Shown: piece after piece, positions 27,484 to 35,227 of the stretch
Position numbering within the stretch: the stretch's first letter is position 1
Layout: every line of letters starts with the position of its first letter
Assembly: GCA_964429795.1 (NCBI GenBank)
Contig: CAYSCW010000012.1
Coordinates: 1-64,000 of the forward strand
Direction: 5' to 3'
DNA length: 64,000 nt
Source of the DNA: CAYSCW01 sp964429795
Lineage (GTDB): Bacteria > Acidobacteriota > Aminicenantia > Aminicenantales > Aminicenantaceae
Made by a program: the position numbers and the translations under genes
Notes under the pieces: model-generated
The model's database searches: none
Told to the model about the DNA's origin: nothing
The model's input: only the letters and a program-made list of their open reading frames with translations

Positions 27484-28239
27484 TTAAAAGAGGACTCGGG
27501 TTTCAATCCCTTCGCTAGTAAATACAGCTTTCAGACTTCGGCTGATGTGGTGGAAAAAGGCTGGCCTAAGACCGGACTCTAAGCGGAATCGACGATAGTG
27601 GCTGGCAACCTTTCCCTTGTCATTCATGCGATCGATGTAAACAAAATCCACTGTTCCAAGGAGTTGTTGTGCCAGGTTCTGAGGATTCTGAGGGAGGATG
27701 GGCCCGATAAAGGCATAAGTCTTGATTCCACACCGGTGAAGAGTTGCCAAAGCCTTTATCCGTTCTGGAATAGGGGAGGAGCGAGGTTCGAAGAGTTTCC
27801 TGATATTATCATTATCAGTGGTGATGGTCAGTCCCACCTCACAATGCTCAAAGCCGCCCAGGAGATCCACATCTCTGGTCACTAATACCGATTTGGTCAG
27901 GATGGAGACAGGCAGCTTGTGGTTCAGGAGTATTTTCAGACACTGGCGGGTGAGTTTATACCGTCGTTCTAGGGGTTGGTAAGGATCTGTCACCGAGCTG
28001 ATTATCACTTCCCATTGGTGGGCGCGTTGAACCTCCTTGGCCAGAAGATCAGGAGAATTGATTTTAACATCCACGAATTGTCCCCATCTTTCCCTGTGCC
28101 CGGTGAATCTTCTCATGAAAGTGGCATAACAATACAGGCAGCCATGCTGGCATCCGATGTATGGATTGAGACAGTAGGTCTTCTCCTGAATACGTGAACG
28201 GACTAAGATTTTTTTTGACTGTGTTTCCTGGACGATCAT
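27484..28239 (-). CDS. SPL-family radical SAM protein
   Basis: 251 aa. The Fe-S cluster motif is Cys30-x3-Cys34-x2-Cys37 within NPYIGCQHGCLYCYA, typical of the spore-photoproduct-lyase/Rv2578c-like radical SAM group. Further hallmarks are ISSVTDPYQPLE and SILTKSVLVTRDVDLL. Members are often called DNA repair photolyase, but for most of them the reaction is unknown. Length is slightly short of the 280-300 aa commonly seen. The start has no obvious ribosome-binding site. Confidence 0.85.
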   Translation of the reverse strand: MIVQETQSKKILVRSRIQEKTYCLNPYIGCQHGCLYCYATFMRRFTGHRERWGQFVDVKINSPDLLAKEVQRAHQWEVIISSVTDPYQPLERRYKLTRQCLKILLNHKLPVSILTKSVLVTRDVDLLGGFEHCEVGLTITTDNDNIRKLFEPRSSPIPERIKALATLHRCGIKTYAFIGPILPQNPQNLAQQLLGTVDFVYIDRMNDKGKVASHYRRFRLESGLRPAFFHHISRSLKAVFTSEGIETRVLF

Positions 28240-28455
28240 CTGATTATGTTGATTTTATATCACAAAAGGAAGAATTTTTGTCAATTTCCCTTTTGACATC
28301 CAAGTTTTCCTATGATATTTTTTCTGCGCAAAAAAAACTGAAGATCCTTTACTTAATTCTTCACCGATGTTAAAGGGAAAAACACACACTCAGATTTGTC
28401 AATCGAGTACCACTGTATTCATAGAATCAATTGCTGAAGGAGAAGGACATCTTCG

Positions 28456-29997
28456 ATGAAAAAAATATTGTATATAGCCTTGATTTTATTCCTGGTTCCA
28501 GGATGGGGCTCGCCGCTGGGCTCAAAGACCATCACCTTGATTCACTCCAACGATACTCATGGAACTTACAAGCCCAATAAGATCAAATGGGATGACCAGG
28601 AGAGATTGATTGGAGGGATGGAATCAGTGAGTCATTATATCAACGCAATAAGGGAAAGCGAAAAGGACATCATGTTGATCGACCTTGGGGATATTTTGAC
28701 AGGAACGCTGGCTGTAGAAATCAGATATCAGGGAGTGATTGGTGGAGCGATGATAGAGTTTCTCAACAGGTTGGGATATGAGGTATGGTGTTATGGCAAT
28801 CATGAGTTTGATAGAGGGCAGCAGACTGCATTGGGATTGTCCAAGCTGGCCAATTTTCCCACAGTGATGGCTAATCTCGTCTATAAAAAGAATAGACAAC
28901 TCTTTTCCGTAGAACCATACCATATCTTTGACAAAGCAGGGCTAAGAGTGGGGATCATTGCGGTCATGGAAGAAAATTTCCTGTTAGAGGTTCAGAAGGA
29001 ATATGTAGAAGGGCTAGATGTCCTGCCTATTGTCCCCACCCTGAATTCGTATATTCCAGAAATGGACAAAAGGAGCGACTTGATTATAGTCCTTATGCAT
29101 GGACCTTTTAAGGAAGGATTAAGAATAGCGGAGAGCGTCGGAGGAATTGACGTTATCCTGGTTGCCTCTGAAGATGGGAAATTTGAAGAAATCAATGGTG
29201 TTCTAGTCAAATCGACCTACGGTCATCAGAGAACACTGGGTTATTTAAAATTGGGAGTAGAGGATGATAGAGTAGTCAGTCACCAAGAAGAACTGATCTG
29301 GCTCTGGGCTGATGTTTGTTTAAATCCTTCGCCTCAGGTTTCTGTTTTGGTCAAGGAAGTCGATGCTGCCATCCAATCCGATTATACCAGGGTGATAGGT
29401 GAGGCCAAAAAGGACTTGGATAAGAGAGATTATCCTATAGAGAATGCTCCAGTTGAGATGGCTTTGGGAAACTGGATAACTGATGCTATGCGATGGAAAA
29501 CCGGAGTCCAGATCGGACTCCACAACAGTGGCGGAATCAGAGCAGGTATCCAGGCTGGACCTGTCACCAAGGAAGATGTGTTCAATGTTTTTCCTTTCCA
29601 TTCCACTCTGGTCTTATTTAAACTCACCGGTCAACAACTCAAAGATGTGCTGGAAAGGGATGTGGAAAGAGGAATGGATAGACTTCAGGTTTCAGGCCTG
29701 AGGTACCAGTATTACCCGAAGCAATCCAGGCCTTATGGCGAGAGAATTACCTCTATTGAGATCGATGGAGAGGTATTAGTCAAAGAAGGCGAGATCCTCT
29801 TTCCCAAAAAAGTATACACTGCGGTCAGCAACAATTACTTGGTGGGGCATGCGGAGGATAAATACCTTGGATTTCCGGTTGAGGAGACAAAGGATACAGG
29901 TTTTATCCTCTACCAGGTTCTGGTGGAGTGGCTGGAAAGACACAAGGTTCTTGATTATGGTATAGAGGAGAGAGTCGTCGAAATTAATCTTGATTGA
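28456..29997 (+). CDS. 5'-nucleotidase (UshA-like) family protein with altered metal site
   Basis: A 513-aa protein with a signal peptide (residues 1-22), so periplasmic or exported. It has the metallophosphatase N-terminal domain: SNDTHG (Asp33, His35), IDLGD (Asp79) and GNHEFD (Asn115, His116). The C-terminal substrate domain includes NSGGIRAG and GNWITDAM. The fourth metal motif, normally GGHSH or GGHTH, reads VASEDG at residues 236-241, so two His ligands are absent. It may be a divergent or inactive nucleotidase. AAGGAG precedes the ATG. Confidence 0.82.
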   Translation: MKKILYIALILFLVPGWGSPLGSKTITLIHSNDTHGTYKPNKIKWDDQERLIGGMESVSHYINAIRESEKDIMLIDLGDILTGTLAVEIRYQGVIGGAMIEFLNRLGYEVWCYGNHEFDRGQQTALGLSKLANFPTVMANLVYKKNRQLFSVEPYHIFDKAGLRVGIIAVMEENFLLEVQKEYVEGLDVLPIVPTLNSYIPEMDKRSDLIIVLMHGPFKEGLRIAESVGGIDVILVASEDGKFEEINGVLVKSTYGHQRTLGYLKLGVEDDRVVSHQEELIWLWADVCLNPSPQVSVLVKEVDAAIQSDYTRVIGEAKKDLDKRDYPIENAPVEMALGNWITDAMRWKTGVQIGLHNSGGIRAGIQAGPVTKEDVFNVFPFHSTLVLFKLTGQQLKDVLERDVERGMDRLQVSGLRYQYYPKQSRPYGERITSIEIDGEVLVKEGEILFPKKVYTAVSNNYLVGHAEDKYLGFPVEETKDTGFILYQVLVEWLERHKVLDYGIEERVVEINLD

Positions 29998-30006
29998 ATC
30001 ATATAA

Positions 30007-30149
30007 CCTGTATTATTCATAAACATGCGACATTAGTCGTGGAATGAAGGGGAAATCGGGGACATGTACCGATTTTCTGAAATCGAATACGTGTCCCTTG
30101 ATTTCCTGGATAATGCGGGTTCGCTTGGATTATTTATGAATAACCCAGG
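30007..30149 (-). repeat. repeat family 1, full copy plus accessory palindrome
   Basis: A 113-bp core (30007-30119) begins CCTGTATTATTCAT and ends ATAATGCGGG, which are nearly complementary. Inside is a long hairpin: GGGACATGT pairs with ACGTGTCCC, and CCGATTT with AAATCG. A second 26-bp palindrome (30124-30149) follows after TTCG. The copies at 45004 and 52326 read in the opposite direction. Confidence 0.75.
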
Positions 30150-30181
30150 ATAATTAAGACACAAGAGCGGAAAGGAAAGAG

Positions 30182-30679
30182 ATGATGTCAAAGGATAATG
30201 CCCAGAAAGTCTATGAGATTCTGGAGAGATTGGAAATTACTTGTGTTCGGCATCAGCATCCACCTGTTTTTACAGTCGAACAGGCAGAAAAGCATTGGAA
30301 GAACATCACCGGCGCCCACTGCAAAAATCTCTTCCTGCGCAACAAGAAGGGCAACCATCACTACCTGGTCATTCTGGAGGCATCCAAACAGGCAGAGCTC
30401 AGAACTTTAACCAAGAGATTAGGGGAAGACAGACTCAGTTTTGCCTCTCCAGAGCGGCTTATGCGCTTCCTTGGTCTGGAAGCAGGGTCTGTATCTCCTT
30501 TCGGTCTGATAAATGACCGCCAGAAACAGGTGAAAGTTATAGTGGACAGCGGCTTAAAGGAAGCAGATCTGGTCAATTTCCATCCCAATATCAACACGGA
30601 AACCGTGGGTATAACCTATTTCGACTTTGAGAAATTCCTGTCCTGGACTGGCCATAATGTCCGTTATGTTCATTTTTAG
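30182..30679 (+). CDS. ProX/YbaK-type aminoacyl-tRNA deacylase
   Basis: A 165-aa stand-alone editing domain of the prolyl-tRNA synthetase-associated (ProXp/YbaK) family, which hydrolyses mischarged Ala- or Cys-tRNAPro. Signatures are the N-terminal HPPVFTVEQAE, HCKNLFLRNKKGNHHYLVIL with the catalytic-pocket Lys, LSFASPERLMRFLGLEAGSVSPFGLIND, and a C-terminal FHPNINTETVGI. A GGAAAGG site precedes the start. The GNAT gene follows 12 bp later, so they form an operon. Confidence 0.88.
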   Translation: MMSKDNAQKVYEILERLEITCVRHQHPPVFTVEQAEKHWKNITGAHCKNLFLRNKKGNHHYLVILEASKQAELRTLTKRLGEDRLSFASPERLMRFLGLEAGSVSPFGLINDRQKQVKVIVDSGLKEADLVNFHPNINTETVGITYFDFEKFLSWTGHNVRYVHF

Positions 30680-30691
30680 AGGAGAAAAAAA

Positions 30692-31231
30692 ATGTCTTTT
30701 GATATTTCCATCGAGCCATTCCGAGGCGATCTGGAGGCACTCCAGAAGATGGCCATATCCTCCTGGCAGGATGAATACGGGATTTCCTATTTTCCCAATC
30801 TTTACCGGCCTGCCTTTGTTCGGTTTCTCATGGATTGTGTGCCAGATAAGAGACATTTTATAGCTGCCTATAAAGGGGATGAAATCGTTTCCTTTTTTGC
30901 CAACCTGCCGCGGCACTTTCGTTTTCAGGGAAAAGTTTATAAAGCGGTTTTGAGTTGTCTCATCGTCACTCGTAAAGAAATGTTTCGCCACGGCCTGGCC
31001 CTTGGCGTTGTCAAGGAGGCCCTAGGGCTCAACAAAGAGTTCGACTATGATTTCGCTTTGCTCTATCTTGAAACCGGTCACCGATCCAATTTCATGATAA
31101 AAAAACTCGAGGAAGCAGGCCATCGGGTGGAATGGGTTAAGAGGATGCATGTTTTAGGACGCGTTCTCGACCTGGCCCGTGTCTGGGATCGAGATGATCA
31201 GATATATATATATGAAAGACTTTGGAGTTGA
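30692..31231 (+). CDS. GNAT-family acetyltransferase-like protein
   Basis: 179 aa, 12 bp after the tRNA deacylase with a GAGGAG site. The beginning (DISIEPFRGDLEALQKMAISSW) and the LSCLIVTRKEMFRHGLALGVVKEAL stretch resemble the first helix and the acetyl-CoA-binding strand-helix of GNAT enzymes. The usual Q/RxxGxG/A loop is weak here (RKEMFRHGLA). The acceptor is unknown. Confidence in the fold is moderate. Confidence 0.6.
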   Translation: MSFDISIEPFRGDLEALQKMAISSWQDEYGISYFPNLYRPAFVRFLMDCVPDKRHFIAAYKGDEIVSFFANLPRHFRFQGKVYKAVLSCLIVTRKEMFRHGLALGVVKEALGLNKEFDYDFALLYLETGHRSNFMIKKLEEAGHRVEWVKRMHVLGRVLDLARVWDRDDQIYIYERLWS

Positions 31232-31246
31232 TAGCTTGTCCTCGGT

Positions 31247-31897
31247 TTATTCTTTACGATTAACACCAGCCAGGCTTCGTGCTACATCCACGGCGGCGGC
31301 CGCATCAGGAGCATAAGCGTCGGCTCCGATCTTTTTTGCGTAGTCGGAGGTCATAGGAGCTCCTCCAACCATTATTTTCACGGAACCGCGCAGCTCAGCC
31401 CTCTCCAGCGCCTCGATGGTGACCTTCATCTGGACCATGGTTGTGGTCAACAGAGCGCTCATTCCTATAATCTTGGGTCGGTGTTGCCGGACAGCATCCA
31501 CAAAAGCCTCTGGCGAGACATCTGCACCCAAATCGATGACCTCGAATCCAGCACCTTCCACCATCATTTTGACCAGGTTTTTTCCTATGTCATGGAGGTC
31601 GCCTTTGACTGTTCCGATGACATATTTCCCAATACTGGGATTGTCGCTCTCTGTGAGGAGAGGCCTCAGCACATCCATTCCCCCTTGCATGGCACGGGCC
31701 GCGATGAGAACTTCAGGCACGAATAATTCGCCGTCTTTAAAACCCTGGCCGACTCTGTCCATGCCGGCAATAAGGCCTTTGTTCAGGATATCTCCGGGCG
31801 TCATCCCCTCAGAGAGAGCCTGCTGGACGAGGTTAGTGACTTTCTCTTTGTCTCCTTCATACAGTTTTTTGGCGATATGATCCGGAATATCACTCAT
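31247..31897 (-). CDS. corrinoid (B12-binding) methyltransferase protein
   Basis: 216 aa from ATG 31897, which has a GGAGG site nine bases upstream; the first ATG at 31906 abuts that site. An N-terminal helical cap (GDKEKVTNLVQQALSEGMTPGDIL) is followed by a cobalamin-binding domain with the DLHDIGKN motif, whose His coordinates cobalt. The SALLTTTM and GGAPM loops complete the domain. MtaC/MttC/DhaC-like proteins shuttle methyl groups between two methyltransferases, but neither partner is nearby. Instead it follows a thymidylate-synthase-like gene by 39 bp in the same operon. Confidence 0.88.
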   Translation of the reverse strand: MSDIPDHIAKKLYEGDKEKVTNLVQQALSEGMTPGDILNKGLIAGMDRVGQGFKDGELFVPEVLIAARAMQGGMDVLRPLLTESDNPSIGKYVIGTVKGDLHDIGKNLVKMMVEGAGFEVIDLGADVSPEAFVDAVRQHRPKIIGMSALLTTTMVQMKVTIEALERAELRGSVKIMVGGAPMTSDYAKKIGADAYAPDAAAAVDVARSLAGVNRKE

Positions 31898-31936
31898 CTT
31901 ATTCATCCTCCTTGGCTTTCATGATCCTGTTGATGT

Positions 31937-33001
31937 TTACGTGCCAAATCTCTCCTTGAGTTTTTTTCTTCTCTCCTTAAAGTAGGGTTCAGCATCCTTA
32001 CGGGAGAAGGTTCGGCCGGCAAAATCTCGGTTAATCAGGTTTTGGAGGAATCGGATTTCAAAGTCTTTGAGCCGCTTGCCGTAGATATGAAAGGAATCGG
32101 ATTCATCCACAAAGCGGCCGATCCGGATCTCTTCTCCTGTTCTTTTCCCCACCTCCTCGGCCACATACTCCATGACATGAATGAAAGCGAAGCAGTTCAT
32201 GAAAGAAGCATCATAGGCATCGCGGCTACGGAAACGAATATTCATGTTCAAGAAGGATTTTCCTTTCTCATCAGCAAGGATTCTGAACCACATGCTTTGC
32301 AGGCAGGCAGGGTCATAGATGTCTGTATCCATGTAGGGCTGCCAGGTTATGGCCTGTGCCTGGCGGGTGTAAGGTTGCTGGGAGAGTTTATCGATCAAGT
32401 ACTGGATTTGATTGATCCGGACGAAGTTCTGTTTCTTTCCTTTGATCTCCTTCTCCACTACTTGAACGTAATCGTGGTCGAGAAGAAAATGGGCGGTTTC
32501 ATTCCTGTAAAATTTTTGTTTTTCTTCCTGGGAAAGCTGGCACAGATACCGATCATATTCGCTTAGGGGAAGTTCATACCGGAAGAGACGTTCATGGTAG
32601 GTATACTGCCAGCGGGTGTCCTCCGGATCTAGGGAGTTGCGTACCCAATGGTCTTTTATTCCGTCTCTCACTTCCTGGACATACTCTTCAAGGTCTTCGA
32701 ATCCTCCGGGTATACCTCCCAGATGGATCATCGGCTCTGCTGTGGGATTTTCGATGGACATCAGCGTGGTGCAATCTCTGCTGGGAGGGTCGATGAAGTT
32801 TCCTTGATCGTCTTTGGCGTCATACTGGGTGCGAATCTCGCAGCCGTACAGATAGAGGCCGATCATCGCGTTTTCCCAGGTTTCTGCGAGCGATTCTCCT
32901 GAGGTAGCCACCACAGGAATGTTGCCTCTGTAGGCAGGGGAGATAAGATGAATCTTGTTTGTTTTTTCTTTTAGTATTGCCTTCCATTTTTCTTTATCCA
33001 T
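31937..33001 (-). CDS. thymidylate-synthase-like protein
   Basis: 354 aa. The C-terminal two-thirds carries thymidylate-synthase-family traits. An Arg-rich lead (TRQAQAITW, Arg213) precedes DPACLQSMWFRI, with Cys233 at the nucleophile position normally in PPCHxxxQ. FRSRDAYDASFMNCFAF then matches the RSxDxxLGxPFN dUMP-binding strand. N-terminally SRDCTTLMSIENP resembles the region around the phosphate-binding Arg. It is diverged and closer in style to archaeal-type synthases than to ThyA. Substrate and methyl donor are unknown; pyrimidine hydroxymethylation is an alternative. GAGG precedes the ATG. Linked to a corrinoid protein. Confidence 0.6.
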   Translation of the reverse strand: MDKEKWKAILKEKTNKIHLISPAYRGNIPVVATSGESLAETWENAMIGLYLYGCEIRTQYDAKDDQGNFIDPPSRDCTTLMSIENPTAEPMIHLGGIPGGFEDLEEYVQEVRDGIKDHWVRNSLDPEDTRWQYTYHERLFRYELPLSEYDRYLCQLSQEEKQKFYRNETAHFLLDHDYVQVVEKEIKGKKQNFVRINQIQYLIDKLSQQPYTRQAQAITWQPYMDTDIYDPACLQSMWFRILADEKGKSFLNMNIRFRSRDAYDASFMNCFAFIHVMEYVAEEVGKRTGEEIRIGRFVDESDSFHIYGKRLKDFEIRFLQNLINRDFAGRTFSRKDAEPYFKERRKKLKERFGT

Positions 33002-33081
33002 GGATTCCTCTTTCTCGATTGAAAGAATGTTTTGTGTAGGTTCTTTTGTACAGAGAAACGATCAATTTCTTGTAGGCTCCT

Positions 33082-33116
33082 ATTATAAGAAAAAAAAGGG
33101 GGACTGTCCTCCTTTT
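33082..33116 (-). promoter_or_regulatory. promoter with embedded palindrome, ThyA-like/corrinoid operon
   Basis: On the minus strand AGGACA (33110-33105) and TATAAT (33087-33082) are 17 bases apart, 80 bases upstream of the thymidylate-synthase-like start. Overlapping it is a 9-bp stem (AAAAGGGGG with CCTCCTTTT, 33096-33118) followed leftward by eight T. That shape would also suit an intrinsic terminator. Operator, attenuator and terminator readings cannot be separated by eye. Confidence 0.4.
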
Positions 33117-33127
33117 ATTTTCATTTT

Positions 33128-33364
33128 TTGATGAATTTGGATATTATATCTGTAATCATGTCTTCGCATGAACCCTTCGCTCTCAATTCCAGCAGCGAAC
33201 TCCCGGAAGAAGCCAAAGTCCTCAACATCGATATGCCTTTTCAAGGCGATATCGTCCTTTCATTTGAACGAGTGACAATCAGAGAGAACAGAGTTCCCAA
33301 TCGCCTGGCTGTCCAACCCACGGAAGCTCCGGCTGTAAATTTAACTTTGGAGACAGTCCCATGA
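33128..33364 (+). CDS. possible small protein ahead of the APC permease
   Basis: A 78-aa ORF (or 68 aa from the internal ATG at 33158) whose stop overlaps the permease start as ATGA. It is polar with Glu/Pro content and no membrane segment. No ribosome-binding site is seen for the first ATG. No family recognised. The overlap and the absence of another gene in 33002-33360 are the only support. Confidence 0.35.
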   Translation: MMNLDIISVIMSSHEPFALNSSSELPEEAKVLNIDMPFQGDIVLSFERVTIRENRVPNRLAVQPTEAPAVNLTLETVP

Positions 33365-34719
33365 CTGGAGAAGGATCACGACGACCCATGCTCCGCAAAG
33401 TGCTCGGTCTCCCGGACGGCGTTGCCATCTTGATCGGTATCACCATCGGGGCAGGTATCTACTCCACACCGCAAATCATCGCCGGCTATTTGAGTTCTTT
33501 CCGCATCATCATCGCCTTCTGGATTCTGGTGGGCATTTTTGTTTTTGTGAGCGGGCTGATTTATGCAGAACTCGGGACACGTCTTCCTCATACCGGAGGG
33601 GAATATATCTATATCAGCCGCTGTTTTGGTCCCTTTGCAGGATTCATGTTCGGCTGGGCTCAGCTTTTCATCATAAGAACCAGTCCTGCCGCAGGACTGG
33701 CCATCATTACTGCCGATTATCTGGGTTATTTTATAAAGCTGAGTAATATTATCCACACAATCGTCGCCCTGGCTGTAATTGCCTTATTCGGGATTGTCAA
33801 TTATGCAGGCGTCAAGCAGGCAAGCTTCTACCAGAAAATTGCCAGCCCCTTGAAAGTAGCTGGCCTTTTTGCTCTGGTGGTTATCGGATTAATCCTGATG
33901 CAGAGCCATGAAAACCTGCTATCCACCGAGGCCCCGCCTGCCACCAATCTGGGGCCAATCGCCAATGTGGTGGCCGCTCTGATGATGGTGTTTTTTGCTC
34001 ATACAGGCTGGGATCGGGTTGGTTATGTGGCTGGAGAGATGAAGAATCCTAGGAAAGTGATCCCTTTGAGCTTGATCATTGGCATAGGGATCATCGTGGT
34101 TATTTATGTTTTAACCAACGTGATTTATCATCGCACTCTGGGGATGGAGGGCATGCGTGAGAGTGTCATCGTTGCTTCCGATGCAGCTACAAGGCTGATC
34201 GGTCCTATCGGCGCAGGCTTTATTGCCGTGCTGGTCATGGTATCAACCACCAGCAGCATCAACGGAACCATGATGACAGCCTCCCGTGCCTATTATGCCA
34301 TGGCCAGGGACGGATTGTTTTTCAAATGGTTCGATTTTGTGCATCCCAAGTTTCGCACGCCCACCCATGCCATCCTGGCCCATTGTCTCTGGGCTGCGGT
34401 CATACTGTTGGTGAGAAGAAGGTTCGAAACCATCGCAGCCGGTATGGTCTTTGCCATTCTCATCTTCTTAACCATGAATACACTTGCCCTGTTCAAGCTG
34501 CGAAGAAAAGACGAAGGAGGTAAAGATGTCTTTCGCGTTCCCCTTTATCCCATTCTTCCAGGAATCTTTTTTGCTGGTATTCTGGCATTGCTCGTTTTCC
34601 GGGCCATCTTCGAATGGGAGAGATCGCTGGTGGATGTCGCCTTTATCGCCACAGGCCTTCCCTTTTCTTTCATCTGGTGCCGCCGGGCTAAAGACATTGA
34701 AAGAACATCATCGCCTTAA
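33361..34719 (+). CDS. APC-family amino-acid permease
   Basis: 452 aa, about 12 membrane segments. The first helix contains the APC signature IGITIGAGIYSTPQ. TGGEYIYISRCFGPFAGFMFGWAQ and the FFAHTGWDRVGYVAGEMKNPRK block are typical of LAT/SLC7-like transporters. About 25% longer loops or extra domains are absent. It is a paralogue of the permease at 2411-3814, and the substrate is unknown. The start overlaps a small upstream ORF by four bases. Confidence 0.88.
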   Translation: MTGEGSRRPMLRKVLGLPDGVAILIGITIGAGIYSTPQIIAGYLSSFRIIIAFWILVGIFVFVSGLIYAELGTRLPHTGGEYIYISRCFGPFAGFMFGWAQLFIIRTSPAAGLAIITADYLGYFIKLSNIIHTIVALAVIALFGIVNYAGVKQASFYQKIASPLKVAGLFALVVIGLILMQSHENLLSTEAPPATNLGPIANVVAALMMVFFAHTGWDRVGYVAGEMKNPRKVIPLSLIIGIGIIVVIYVLTNVIYHRTLGMEGMRESVIVASDAATRLIGPIGAGFIAVLVMVSTTSSINGTMMTASRAYYAMARDGLFFKWFDFVHPKFRTPTHAILAHCLWAAVILLVRRRFETIAAGMVFAILIFLTMNTLALFKLRRKDEGGKDVFRVPLYPILPGIFFAGILALLVFRAIFEWERSLVDVAFIATGLPFSFIWCRRAKDIERTSSP

Positions 34720-34851
34720 AATTTTATAAAGGTTCAATCTATGAACAGGTTTCGGGGAGAATCGCTCTTCTTTTTCGGAATGAATCAGTGCCATCAGGTT
34801 TTTGACGAAGAAGATCAGGACAGGAGAGGCTGTATAATTCAGAATTTTTGT

Positions 34852-34880
34852 TTGACTTGTTCTTATCAATCTTTTAGCTT
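34852..34880 (+). promoter_or_regulatory. candidate sigma-70 promoter for peptide/radical SAM pair
   Basis: TTGACT (34852-34857), 17-base spacer, TAGCTT (34875-34880). The -10 matches the consensus weakly. It lies 31 bases before the start of the 87-aa gene. Confidence 0.3.
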
Positions 34881-34910
34881 ATAGAAAGACAATCCGAAAG
34901 GAGGGTATTC

Positions 34911-35174
34911 ATGAGATCCCAAGAAATACCGGAGCATAATGTTCACAAACAGCTGCGTATAGTTTGGCTTTTTGTTAAATACGCAGAGGTCAAGGAGGCA
35001 AGGGTTAAAGAAGAGGATTTACCACCTATGGAGACGAAAAATAGGGGAAATCCTGGCCCTATGATCACCAAGGATGAGGCAATTAAAGCCTTAGATTCTC
35101 TTTATCAGACATTCATGGAGCCTTTTGCGGGTCCATGTGAAGGAGCGAAGCTCAGGACTGAGAGAATCGGTTAA
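34911..35174 (+). CDS. small protein, candidate RiPP precursor
   Basis: 87 aa with a strong GGAGGG site before the ATG, so very likely translated. It has no membrane segment. The N-terminal 60 residues are charged and helical (a possible leader). The C-terminus is shorter and Gly-containing with the only Cys (FAGPCEGAKL, residues about 71-80). I do not recognise a family. It sits 53 bp upstream of a radical SAM protein with SPASM-type cysteines on the same strand, the usual layout of a ribosomally made peptide and its maturase. The precursor role is an inference. Confidence 0.6.
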   Translation: MRSQEIPEHNVHKQLRIVWLFVKYAEVKEARVKEEDLPPMETKNRGNPGPMITKDEAIKALDSLYQTFMEPFAGPCEGAKLRTERIG

Positions 35175-35227
35175 TAAACATATCTCATAATTATTAATCT
35201 TTTTTTCTGTTTCACTGTGATCAAGGG

